NCBI GenBank assembly: GCA_027625915.1
Contig: JANTQA010000057.1
Span: 1,736,001 to 1,800,000 of the forward strand
From: Anaeramoeba flamelloides
Taxonomy: Eukaryota > Metamonada > Anaeramoebidae
Direction: 5' to 3'
Length of the DNA: 64,000 bases
The position numbers were made by a program, and so were the translations under genes. Below are positions 1-12,600 of the stretch, piece after piece. The notes under the pieces are model-generated. The model did not search any database. It saw only the letters and a program-made list of their open reading frames with translations, and had not been told where the DNA came from. Position 1 is the first letter of the stretch. Every line of letters begins with the position of its first letter.

Positions 1-239
1 ATTACGGCGGCAAAGAAGTAAACTGGTCAAACATCATTTTCACAAATGGAATAAACGAGCCTTGGTCTTTATTATCAATCACAGATATGAAACTTAACTC
101 GGATTCGGTAGTAGTCGTGGATTACGAAGATGCCGGGCACTGCGCTCCTTATCATTTTTATAATGATAAAATGCCTCCTGGTGTGTTAAATGCTAGAAAG
201 AAAATTGATGAGTTTATTACTAAAGTTACTTCCAATTAA
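1..239 (+). CDS. S28 family serine carboxypeptidase, C-terminal end (partial)
   Basis: Only the last 78 residues are in the window; the reading frame begins at base 3 and ends in TAA at 237-239. The fragment matches the C-terminal part of peptidase family S28 (lysosomal Pro-X carboxypeptidase, DPP7, thymus-specific serine protease). It has the segment NIIFTNGINEPWS, which aligns with the family motif NG..DPW that carries the catalytic Asp, followed by DYEDAGHCAPYHF, whose His is the expected third member of the Ser-Asp-His triad. After that comes a final helix (NARKKIDEFI), as usual in this family. These enzymes are secretory or lysosomal and cut after proline-containing N-terminal or C-terminal units. 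The acidic triad position reads Glu (NEPW) instead of Asp, so activity may be altered. The catalytic Ser and signal peptide lie outside the window. Family assignment is fairly sure; the exact specificity is not known. Confidence 0.8.
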   Translation, partial: YGGKEVNWSNIIFTNGINEPWSLLSITDMKLNSDSVVVVDYEDAGHCAPYHFYNDKMPPGVLNARKKIDEFITKVTSN

Positions 240-3200
240 ATTTTAATTTGTTTTTATTATTCAAATTATTTTCATTCTTTCTTTTCTTTCCTACTTTTTA
301 AGAATTTTGTTTTGTTTAATTCCTTCAATAGCAAGAAGAATGATTATCATAATTTTTTTTTAATTTTTAAAAAATTATTCACTTCTTTAGAAATAAAATC
401 AAAATATAAAATAATACATCCTTCAACGAGAATTATACTCTCATTTCATTAATTTATTCAAAATATTATACTTTAATAAAAATAAACATTTGCTTTTTGG
501 AATTTTTTAAAATTCAATCTTAAATTTTTTTTTCACAAAAATTTTGCTAATAAATTTTAGTAAACATATCAGAACAAAGTAAAAAAACAATTTTTTTCAA
601 AAAAAAAAAACTAAAAATCCATATATCACTTTTCAAAGATGAATTACGCTAAGAAAAAACAAATAATTCATGACAAAATGAAGGATAAAACGCAATAACA
701 TTTTTTTTCAAACTATTTTTTACTTCTATTTTTTCTTTAAATAATTAACTATTTAAAATATGTTCAAAAAATTGACTATTTTTTCGATCTCCAAAACCAT
801 TCATGGGATTTTGATAAAAAAAAATAGATATAAATTGTATATTTGAGATTTGGTTGATAATAATTTAATTAATTATTTTAAAAGTTAATTTATTTCTTCT
901 TTATATTGATCTTACTTTACGTTTTCATTTTTGGGTTTTATTAAGGTTTAGAATTAAAAAATGTATTTCACACTTTTTCATGATTCACTCAATAACCCCC
1001 CCAAAAAAAAAAAAAAAAAATAAAAAAAAATTATTAATGAATAAATCACTTAATATTTTCTAAATTTTATATTATATTTAAAACTCTAATTTTATATTCT
1101 TAATTTATTTGCTTTTTTATTGTTTATTAATTTTTCTCTAACAATGATTTTTTTTTTATTTAAAAAATACGGAGGAAGAAAAATAATCAATAACCTGGTT
1201 CATATTTAGATTGTAGAGTACAGCCCATTTCACTTTAATTGACAAACTTTCAACATAAATATAAGGTTTAAAAAAATCTCAAATTGAAGTATAAAATTTT
1301 TTTTTTTTTTTTTTTTACATGCAGTCAGTTCCACTTTGAAGGTACAAACTTCAACGAAATTTAAGGCACACTAATAATCTCAAATTAAGGCACAAAAAAC
1401 ATTTTCTAGTAAAATACTTTGTGTAAAAAAAATTCCAAGTTTTGTACTTTAATTTGAGATTTTTGTGAGCTTTAAATTTTGTTGATAGTTTGTTCTTTAA
1501 AAGTGGAACTGACTGTATAACTTGTATTTTTTGATTGAAATCTTTATTGGTGGATTCAAATTTTGTCTTGCCATTACTTGATTCCGATACTCAATTTCAA
1601 ATATTATTTTAACTAGAAACAATACATTGGGGAAAAATATTTTATTTTGTCTAAAAAAACAAATAATTATTAAATCTGATTGATTAATTCACTTTTAAAT
1701 CGTTCTAAATATAAAAAAACTTGATTTTTCAAATTTTAAAAAAATACAAAAAAAAAATTATAAAAAGTTAGTCACAATTTGTGGAATGTGCTTTATTGTT
1801 TTTGTATGACTGGAATTTTACTCAAAAAAGTTTAAAAAAAATGATTTTCTGCTAATTATAATCTGATTTTTAAAATCTATTACAGAGTATCACAATTCTA
1901 AATAACTATTGGTATTTTTGATGATCTTGTTTTTTTATTTTTTTTTACAAGTTGAATTTTTTTTTATTGTTAGAAAAAACTGTATCAATTACAAAAAAAA
2001 AAAAAAAGAAAATTGAATATTAAAAAAAAGAGATTAATAAAAAGAATAACTGTCGAAGAGATTAAAATTATTTACTAATATCTGGCAAAAGTATAGTACC
2101 TTTATTCTTGGAATTATTTTAATTGTGTCTAAAATTATAGAATTTAGTAAATATCTAAATACTAAATTTGGTTATTAAAATTTTCAACAGAAAGTTCAAT
2201 ATAGATAATTTAACAATATAATAATGTTCTTTCGACTATAAAAAGTCTATAAAGACGAAAATTTCTACTATAAAATCCTTTTTAAATCGGAATTTTTTAT
2301 TTTTCCACTCTTTTGTCTTTTTTACTATGTGTACATTTTATTTTAATTGAAAAAAAAAAAAGTAACAAATCAGGGTTTTATGTTTAGAAAAAATATTTCA
2401 TAGAAAAGTGTGAAGAAAAGACTATAAATTTTAATCCAATCAAAGTTTTCTTGATGGAAGTGGATTAAATACATATGTTTAAAAGTTTGAATTAAAATTA
2501 GAAGTTAAAACTTTAAAATGGGAAATTCCAAAATTAAAATCATTTTTTCATATTTTTCACATTTTCTCTTTTCTTTTTATTGATTTTTGTTTTAACACGT
2601 TATTAATTTGTATTTTTTTTTTTATTGACAAGATCTCGAGTCAAAAAGTAAAAACCTGTTACTTTAATGTTATTAAGTCAATAGAAATGATCGTAGAGAT
2701 ATCTTTTAATTTCTATTTGAATTTTATTTGATTTTCACTTGGAGGATGAAAAATGAACCTTGTTATTTTCATCGATATGGCCCTAGAATTTGAGTTTTTC
2801 AATTTTTAAACAAAAATATTGGTTTATTGGTTTTTTTTTCAGGTCGGTATAAACTATTCTTTGAGATATATTATTCTACTAATTTCTTATCTTTTCTTCA
2901 AAGATCAATTCCAAAAAATAATTAAAGTGTGAAAAGGAAATTTTGGAATTTCATTAACCCTAATACCTATTTAACTGATGATTTTTCAAGAAATTTATTG
3001 TTTTTTTTTTTTTAATTCAATAAGAATTCTTCCAATGATATTTTATGTATTCGATTACGGTAAAAAAGTGTTATAATTATTTATTATTCAATTATAAATC
3101 ATTTATTCAGACTATTAACCAATCTTTAGATGAATCTTATAAATTCATATTGATGTATCTTACTCTTTATAAGATTATTTATTAATTAATTATTCTCAAA

Positions 3201-3661
3201 ATATTCCTCAAGAAGCACTAAGAAATTAAAAAAAAAATATTAACATCCTGGAAAAATTACAATTTTAATTCCTTACAAAAACAGTGAATAGTTTCTATTT
3301 GAATTTTGTTCTATATTTTAATATTTAAAATACTTCATTAAGTCTAATTTTGTAGTTAAATACCTTTTTTTTTTATTCTTGTTTTTTCAGGTATTGGAAA
3401 TTGACTTTGTTAAAAAAAAATACTACACTAATTCATCAAAATCCTAAATAAATTTCTTATTGAATTAAAAATTATTTCCAATTTCCTGTAATATATAAGA
3501 ACAAATAGATCTTCAGAAAAGATAAATTAATGAGTTTGTCTGTCTAAAATTATCTCCTAATGATACCAATGTCTTACTCTTTTGATAAAAAAACAAACAG
3601 ATTATACTGCCTTATTTCAAAAAATGATTGTTATTCTATTCATTTTTTGTTATTTTTTGAA
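240..3661. other. Intergenic region, AT-rich, one MITE
   Basis: This stretch separates the S28 gene from the RCC1 gene. It is dominated by A and T runs. The only structure I recognise is the TA-flanked inverted-repeat element at 1221-1515. I see no convincing open frame, no tRNA and no recognisable regulatory site in the rest. Confidence 0.6.
1221..1515. mobile_element. MITE family A copy 1 (TA-flanked, Tc1/mariner-like)
   Basis: The right end reads AAAGTGGAACTGACTG followed by TA, and an inverted copy of it (CAGTCAGTTCCACTTTGAAG) begins at 1322. A second, diverged left end (CAGCCCATTTCACTTTAATT) begins at 1221 after TA. The inner arms repeat the phrases AAATTTAAGGCAC and AATCTCAAATTAAGGCAC in inverted form. 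The copy therefore has two left ends and one right end, probably through partial duplication or nesting. There is no ORF. TA flanks and a CAGT start are usual for Tc1/mariner MITEs; the superfamily is inferred. Confidence 0.7.
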
Positions 3662-6600
3662 ATGACTGTTGTGTTTTCTGTTGGCTACAATTATTATGGA
3701 CAACTTGGATTAAATCATTTTAATAACACTTTAAAACCTCAACCAATTGGGCAGTATTTAACAACTTCTCTCAAAAGCAATAAGTTTTTAAAAGATCCAC
3801 AATTTCGCGTTTCTGCTGGTGATTTTCATTCTGTTATCTACACCAATAAAATTATTTTTCTCTTTGGATCGTCTTCGCAATATGAAATAGGAGAACAAAA
3901 AAGGTTTTTAATCTTATTCTTTTTTGAAATAGACTGTTTAAAATGAACAAAAAACCAAAACATTCTCCTTTCTTTTTTATGCTCTTTTATTGAAAAATTA
4001 AAATAGTTCATCAACAAACATCCCAACCGAATTGCCAACAGAAAATTTTTTAGATGCAAACGATAGCATTTCTCAAATTGTTTGTGGTTCAAGGGTAATT
4101 CTTTCCTTTTTACATCTTGGAAAATAATTTTGTATCTCTTTTCAGAAATTAAAAGAAACAAAAACCATCAAATCCACAGAATTAAGAAACAAAGAAAATA
4201 ATTTACATTTAAATACACTACAAAGAATCTTGGTTTGTTTTGAAGTGGTTTTTTTAAAAATACTAATAAGGTTTTTCCTTGCTTTTCTTTTGCACTTTAC
4301 CTTCAGAAAAGCAACAATAAAGTCCTATCTCCAAAAAATCCCTTACAAATAAAAAAACAACAAACTGTGGAAAAAAGGAATTGTTTAATTCTTTGTTTGT
4401 GTTAGATTTTTTACAGTTTCAACATGAAAAAATTTGCTTTCGGGGTTAGCTTTTACAAAAGAAGTTACTACAATTAAAAGTATGTTGTTCTTGAAATTGA
4501 ATTGAACATTTTCACGAGAAGATGGTGGGTTCACAAATCAGCCATGTATTCCCATAGTATTGGCCACAAATAGCGCACCCAATAAGATAATAACAATCTA
4601 GTTCTTAAGGACAAAATTATCTCTTCATAAAATCATTTTTTTTTCACTTTAACTTTTTTTTCTAATTTGAAATAAGAACTTTTGCAAAGCAACTTCTTTG
4701 ATAAAAGTCTAGACATTGTTAAGTTGGAAGATTTTCTTTCAATGATTTAAGAAATCAGACTCAAGAGGTAAATCGACAAAACTGTGATGTGTTTTCCAAT
4801 CCATAAAAAATATTGCAACAAATACGAGTTATTTAAAATACACCAAAAAATTAGAACGCAATTACAGTACTTGGACTTTTTGACACACACTTCAAATAAG
4901 GCACAAAAAAATAAAGTTACTAAGGCACAACAAAAATCAATAAGAAACACAAAAAAAGATTGATCAAAAACAACACACAATCTATTTTTTCAACTCAAAC
5001 ACTATTCTAAAAAAAAACTGTTGTGCCTTATCTTAAAGAGTTGTGACTTTGAAAAAAATTTCTTTTTTTGTGCATTATTTGATTAATTTGGGTGTACACA
5101 CTGTAAAGTATTTCCATAAAAGTGGATGATATTTTTTTTAGATGAAAGAACAATCTCTTTGGTAGTATACCTATTCGTAAATTGGTAATGTCAAATTAAG
5201 TGGGGTTTTAATACCTAGCGAATTCGAACTGATTATTGCAATTTCAAAATATGTTAATCAAAATATTTCAAAAATGAAAAAAATTTATCCATTTATTTTT
5301 TGTCTAACACAAGAAAAGGTATACAATTTCATTAAAAACTAGAAAAGGTTTTAAGGGTACAAACGATTTTTTAAACAAGAAAATATAGTTATGAGTTTTT
5401 CCTTTTCTCTGTGAAATTTTATCAAGATTAAACACCTTTGGAAAAACGATTTTATCAATCAAATACATTCCTAAGTATATTATTCTATTTGAAAATTTTA
5501 CTGAGATTAAGGTACTAGTCTATATTAAATTTTTTTAGGTAAATTTAATAGAGATTTAGAATTTTTTTTGCCAATTACTTAGATTTGAAATCAAAGTGAA
5601 AAACTTCTTAGTATATTAATGAAATCTTGCTAAATGACATTCATTAAATTTAGTTATTGTTTTTATAGAAATAAAAAATTTTTGCATTTTTTCACTTTTT
5701 TGAAAGTTGCTTTTTTTCAACATTTCGCAAAAATACAAAAAATAAAAAAAAATATGAGCAAGAAAGCAAAACCTTGTTATGTTTGTGGAAGAAGTACAAA
5801 AAATAGTTTGAAAAATAAACCTGAAAAGGTTTTTTTGGATTTGCTTGAAAACATAGTTTGATTCGAAAAAAATATAAAATATATGCTTTACTCTTAATAA
5901 AAGATTTTCTTTTTTTATATTGTACCATTCTTTTTTTTCATGAATCTACTTTTTCAGTTTACACTCTTTTGTTTTTGTTGAATTTGAAGTTTTTTTAAGT
6001 GTTCCCAAATTACCATCCCAAAAGTTTTTGTCAGAGTCAAAAAAAATCAAAGAAAAGAATAAGAACTATTTTTTAAAAAAGTAATTATTGACAAAACAAA
6101 TTGAGTTCTTTATAGATTCAAGTTGGATGAACAGAAGTGAAGGAGAAAATATTAACAAGTTTTAAATTATTTTTTCGTTTTTAAAAATGAGAATAAATAT
6201 TCTTTTTGAGAAAATAATTAAATCCAAAATTAATCAAAAAATTCTCATTCGTTAAAGATCTTTTTTCAAAAAAAAATTTTTAAAAGTCACTTTTTTTGAC
6301 AGAATTGTAAAATTTTAAAAAAACAAGAACTAAAAGTTCTAACATTGAAAAAACCTGTCTATTTTCAATTTTAAACATATTTCAAGATAAGGAATCCTTA
6401 TTTAGTTATTGGTCAAAAAAAAAAATTAATAGAGACTAGTCACTTAAGACTTTGGGAAAACAATTTTTTTAGTATCAAAAAGAAAAAAACGACAACCAAT
6501 TTTCACGAACCTAAAAAAATATCATCATATAAAACTGTGATCAGAAACTTTATATCTTTTATTAAAGTAATGTATGAAAAACAAAATGAACGATTATGAA

Positions 6601-9600
6601 GAATCAATTTATGATGAAAAATAATTTTGAATATTTAAATAATTATATTAGAATTTAGTTTAATAAAGAAATCTTTAAAAGAAAATTTTCCTGTTTTTGT
6701 GAACATTTCTTACATTTTTTGTTGAAATTTCAATTGATTGTTCGACACATTTAAACCAACTTTTAATGAAAATTGCATCTCTCTATTTACCAAATGATAT
6801 TTTTTTATTTGATTATTAATTTATCTGAAATTAAAAATAAACCAAAAAAAAGAAAAAGTTTTTTTTCCCCCTTTTCACTCAACACAGTTGTTTAATATCT
6901 GAAAACGATAATTAATAACCAAACTAAATATTGGTTAGATTTTCAAAAAAGTATTGGCGCTCTACAATGAAATGATTTACTCAACCAAAACTCAATAATT
7001 AAAAATTGAATAATTACTTTAGCAATTATTTTTTAAAAGTTAATCTTATATCCAACTCTCGGTAACCCAAACAGTTCTTATTTATGAAATGACCCTTTCA
7101 ATAATAATTCAAAAAAAAACATAAAAAAAAATAAAATAATTGAGTTTTTTTTAGATCCGTCTTTTTGTTTAACTTCATTTGAATTTTTGCGAAGAATGAT
7201 CTTGGTTTAACTTAATGAAAAAAAAAAAAAAAATACAAAATGAATCTTCTCAATGACTTTTTTGATCGAAATATTTCCTGTTTCGATGATGATTATTATT
7301 GTTTAGCCTAACACATTATCTCCAAAAAAAAAAAACTTTTAAAGCTGGTATTAAGTTATTTATAAAAGAATAAAATCAAAAATGTGCTAAAAACAATAAA
7401 TTTTTCATTTTCCTGATAAATTATTTTCCCAATTTTATTTTTGAATTTTGTCCTCAAGATTTTTTTCCCAAACAACATCAATAGTTCACATAACAAGTTA
7501 AAAATGAACATTTTTGCAAGAATATGGCAGATTTTCAAACTTCCATCTTCTTGTGAAAATGGTTGTTGTATTAGCGACCCACGGTTCAAATAACTCTAAA
7601 AAATCATATTTATACAACAATACAAAAGCTGATCTCATCAATTAAAAGTGATCCTTGTATTTAGTCAAAAATTTCAAGAAAAAAATCACAATTTCAACAC
7701 AAATTCAAGGAATGAATCATTAATCTTCAGACTTTAAAGTTGAAAAATCTCTTTTTTAAATTTGTTGCCAAATGTAGGTTAGTTGTTAAAAAATTCAATT
7801 TTTTAAAAAAAATTAAATAATTAGCGATATATTATTTTTTTTTTTACCATTATTGTCAGATATTGGAAACGTATTAAAAAGATAGCAAATTTCATAGAAA
7901 GTGGAACAAAAGTAATTCTTCTTTTGTTTTTTTTTTTGCTAATAATTAATGAAAAAAACTTTGAAATTAAAAAATCTCAAAAATAGTTGCTTTTACAAGT
8001 TCTAAATGTGAATTTTTAAATACTGAAATACCGTCATTTTGATTTCTATTTTTAGAATTTTAAAATTTACTGTCAAATCTAAAACCAGTGAATTTTCAAA
8101 AACCCGGTAATTCCTTTTTTCTGATCAATTGAAAATATTAGTAAAAAGTCAAAAATCTACTCTCATTTTACAGACAAATAATCCAATTACTGAGCAACAT
8201 ATAACCCTTTTAATTGGTTTATTGGTTAAATATTCCAAATTCGTCAATTTTAACTCTTTAGTGAATTCAGAAATCAAAAAAATCCAAAATTTGTAAAATT
8301 AATTGAGAACATTACTGGAAATTGAAAATCAAATTTATTGTGATTTTCCCTTTAGATAAATTCTAAATTTATTAGAAAGCATCTATATAAGAATTATTTT
8401 GTTGTTGCATTTATCAAATAAGAGTTTTATTTACTTTATATCTTTCTTTTAATAATTTTTTCAAAATTTTCAATTTCTATTGGGAGCCTTAGGGGATTTA
8501 TTTTTTGACAAAATGGTTTTCATTATTTCATGATAATTTGCAATAATCAAACACTTTCTCTCAAATTAAAATTCTTTCAAACCTTTTACAATGATCAAAA
8601 TGATTTTTATTTTAAAATTTAAAATCAAAAGTAGATTTTCGTTTTTAGTCATGTTATCAATTAATTTTACAAATTTTGGATTTTTTTGATTTCTGAATTC
8701 ACCAAAGAGTTAAAAATGATAGATTCAGAATATTTAACCAATACCCCGATTGGAATGGTTATATGTTGCTCAGTAATTGGATTATTTGTCTGTAAAATGA
8801 GAGTAGATTTTTGACTTTTTACTAATATTTTTAATTGATCAGAAAAATGGAATTACCGGGTTTTTAAAAATTTCCGGGTTTTGGATTTGACAGTTATTAA
8901 AAAAACAAATTTCCAAATAATAAAAAGTTATGTTTGTTATCATTAGTAAAAAATCGAATAATTTGTTGATCAATAATATTTTTAATAGATTTTTTAGTGC
9001 AATTTAAACCATGTAACACCCGTATCATTTACCCCCTATTACAACATGCTTTATTTTTAGACTTCTTGCTTGATGATGATATCTTAAATTGAAAAAGATC
9101 TGCAACTCTATTAAAATTTAGAAATACCACAAACTCCCTAAAATATATATTTTTATGTTTATGATAAGAATAAAATCAGAGCAAAATCTTGCAATTTATG
9201 TAATTTATGCAAAAAATATTTCAACTTAAAAATTGATGAAGATATCGATCATTTTTTATGGGGCTGCCCATTCTTTAAAAAAAATCTGAAACTTTTGAAT
9301 TAAAGAACCAAACAAACAAAATTAACTAAAAAAAAACGAGAATAATATCTTTGAAATCATTCAAAATAATGACTCATTATTTATTTTATAATTGGTTAAT
9401 GATAAAGAAAATTCTTATTCTTTATTATTCAAATTTCTAAAATAAAATAAATTAGAAATTAGGTAAGTGCCGTCAAGTGCCGTGGAGTGCCTAGGTTTTC
9501 CAGAATTCAAAAGAATCAAGCTAAATCTTAGATTTTTCTCTTTTCTTTTAAATTCTGGAAAACCTAACTGCGGTTTTTTTTAATTTTTGTTTTGTTTCGT

Positions 9601-12600
9601 TAAGTGTTCTAGGTTTTTTTGAGGTTTTCTATTTTATTTGTGAAGTGTTCTAGGTTTTTTTTTACTTTTTGAAATAAACAGAAAATTTTAATAAATTTTC
9701 GGTTTATTTCGAAAAGTAAAAAAAACCTAACGAAAATCTATTGATTTTCTAAATAAATAGAAAACTCAAAAAAACCCAACGAAAATCTATCGATTTTACA
9801 AAAAAAAAGAAAACCAAAAAAAAAACGAAAGATATTTAAGAGAAAATTAATTTCCTCCTTTCAAAATAAATAAAAAAAAATAAACAGAATAAATTTTTGA
9901 ATTTAAATTATTAAAAAAAAAAAATTACATAAATAATAAAGTATGCTTTAACTCGTAAATATAAATTATATTATGGGTTTATTTTTATAATCAATGTATC
10001 AAGAAAGTTTTTTTTGAAAATAATCAGTTTTTTAAAAAGTTATTTTTAATATTAATATTAAAATAAATAAATCATCAAATAATATGAATATATTTTATTT
10101 TCAAATATTATTTTTACCTTTTTTTTTTTTTTTTTTTGGTTTTATTTTATCTTTTAATCTACAGTCAACATTAATTCTTTCGCAGGTGGGTCTTTTATTT
10201 CATATGGGTGCTATTGGTGGTCCAGGGTAAAAACATTATACTTTTCATCTAATTAATTTTGATAATTATTCATTTTTATTATTATTATTTTATTATAATT
10301 GTTTTCATAGAACACAAGATTGGCTTACTTTTAATCGCGAACCAAGCAAAATAAATACGTTTTCAAAAAATAAAATTCTAATGATCTCGGCTGGGGGTTG
10401 GCATTATCTGGCTTTAGACAAACTGGGGGGAGTTTATAGCTGGGGACAGCTATCAAAAAACGAATATTGGAAAGTTCCTAAAAAAATAAAATCTTTAAAA
10501 GACATTCATATTATTAATATTTCTTGTGGTAGACAACATAGTGCGTGTGTTTCTAATGAAGGGAAAATTTATGTCTGGGGATGCACAACGAGTAAAATTT
10601 TAATTTTTCAACAAAATTCTTTTTCTTATCCAGTTAATGACTTCAAAAAAAAAATAGTTAATTTTATTTTATATTGATGGAAGAAGTGCAAATTGCACTC
10701 TAAATGTCCTTTTACTTAAATTTCCTCAAAGGTAATTTAAGTATAAAATCATTGATTTCACAATTTTTCAAGGGAAAGGTATAACTCGAATTTTTTTTTA
10801 TGTTTAAAAAGCAAAAGAAAAAAATTGAAAAGAAAAAAGGGAAAAAGAAAAAGAAAAAAAAAAGAATTTTTAAAAATGTTTAAAAGAAGCAATTGGTAAA
10901 AAATCAAAAAAAAAAAAAAAAGCAATGCTATCTTTAAATTAAGAACTCTCAAAATCATAGCCACGATACTTTTGGTTGATTTCTATTCAATTTGATAATT
11001 GATCATGAATATTCACTTGGGAATCGTTGTTTAATTTGTTGTAATTTCTTCTTTTTTTTATCTGATTTTCTTTTTACCTTTATTCATTTTTAGACTTTGC
11101 TTTTTTAGTTTTTATTTCCAAGGTACTCATACTTTCGTGTTTCAGTGCCACAGTATTAGTAACACCTTGGTCTTTTTCCTTTGTAACTCTTCTTCCCAAT
11201 ATAAAGAAGATTCAGTCCGTGGAAAAATGGAAAAAAATAAAAAAATAGTTAATTTTCATCCAATAACCTCATAATTTTTTGGTAAAATCACAAAAATTTC
11301 AGAAATCCAAAATTTTCAATACGTTTGTAATTGTTCAAGAAACTGGAATTAAATTTTTATTTCTAAAATTCCGAGAAAAATCACAAAAATAGATAAAAAA
11401 ATATAAATATTCAGTTCATCTGCAATTGTACCATTTCAAGTTGGCAGAAATGTTCAAAGCGGTAATCACCATGCTCTCAAACTAAATCCATAAGAGAAGT
11501 TTAGCATTTTTTCAAAAACAAATAATAATAAATAAACTTTATTTAAGTCAAAATGTTCCAATTTTTTTACTACATATCAATTATTTTTGATAATTGATCT
11601 TTGAAGGGCAAATTGGAAATAAGTGGAATAATACACACCGTGAAAAGTTGATATATGTATGGAGTAAATCTAATTAATCAATATATTTTCTTAAAAATTG
11701 AAAAACCTAAAATTCTTAGTGTCACAGATTGAGAAAAACAACAATGTTCATTTTGATCCACCAATTGAAGATCCAAATAAAATTCCAATAGAAATTCAAT
11801 ATGATTTTTCTTTAATCATTTTACATAGTTTCAATAACCTTAGAATAACACGTTTTTACCAAGTGACTGTTGATCTTGTAATAAAAAGAAAATTTTCAAA
11901 TGAATTTGGTGTAAAAAAAAAAAAGAAAAAAAGCAAAATTGTGAAAAAATGCTTTCAATTTTGAAAATTTCCAAAAGAAATTTTTTCTCAAAAATCTATT
12001 CAAATACTTTAATACATGTAGTTCAAACCATTACAACTGCGCCCCTTTGACTGGAAAATATTTTATTATAAAAATCGATTTTTTTTTTTTTTTTTTTCAA
12101 GATATGATCTCTCTATAATTACAAAGTATGAAAAGGCTTATATCCCTGATGTAATGAAAATCAACCACCCGTGGTTTTCAAATTTTTGACAGGTTCGAAT
12201 TCTCTTCCAAGAATGTGACAAAATATTAAAAATTGTGGATGGTTTATTTGGGTGCATAAGGGATATAACAGAAAATTCAAATTAATTAGCTTCTTAATGG
12301 TTGATATTTTAAAATAAATCCAAATAAAATTGTTTTACAAACATTTTTCATTTCCAATTTCAAGTTTTATTAATAAGAACAATTCAAAATAGTTTTTTGT
12401 GTATGTTCAAATTTTTTGATTTTTGATTTGTCGAAATCAATTCCTTAGATGTGACTAATCTATCACTGTAAACAATTGAAGCGCTTTTTGTAATTATTTA
12501 ACTTTGGGTTTAAAATTAGATTAAAAAATCAAGATATTGAACTTCTGTTGATTATTATTTAAAGTTTTTAAGCTTTGGTTGATTTATCATATTTAACAAA

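Larger units (their letters stand above)
4095..10164 (+). other. Giant intron 2 of the RCC1-repeat gene (6.1 kb)
   Basis: The donor follows TCAAGG at 4094 (GTAATT), and the acceptor CTACAG ends at 10164 after a T-rich tract. Its exons join in phase 0 as CGSR-STLILSQVGLLFHMG, restoring a normal RCC1 blade. The intron holds a possible MITE (4865-5103), a possible small exon pair (5754-5981) inside an inserted segment, a foldback element (8070-8893), a LINE 3' fragment (9142-9303) and hairpin repeats (9463-9830). The rest is A/T-rich with no recognisable gene. Confidence 0.75.

Noticed and set aside
11719-11906. Coding-looking exon in phase with RCC1 exons 4 and 5
   Set aside because: Splicing it in would break the fifth RCC1 blade, whereas direct joining of exons 4 and 5 restores the blade consensus.
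12180-12215. GGTTCGAATTC, a tRNA B-box-like sequence
   Set aside because: No A box at the right distance and no acceptor stem; it lies within the small palindromic element F.
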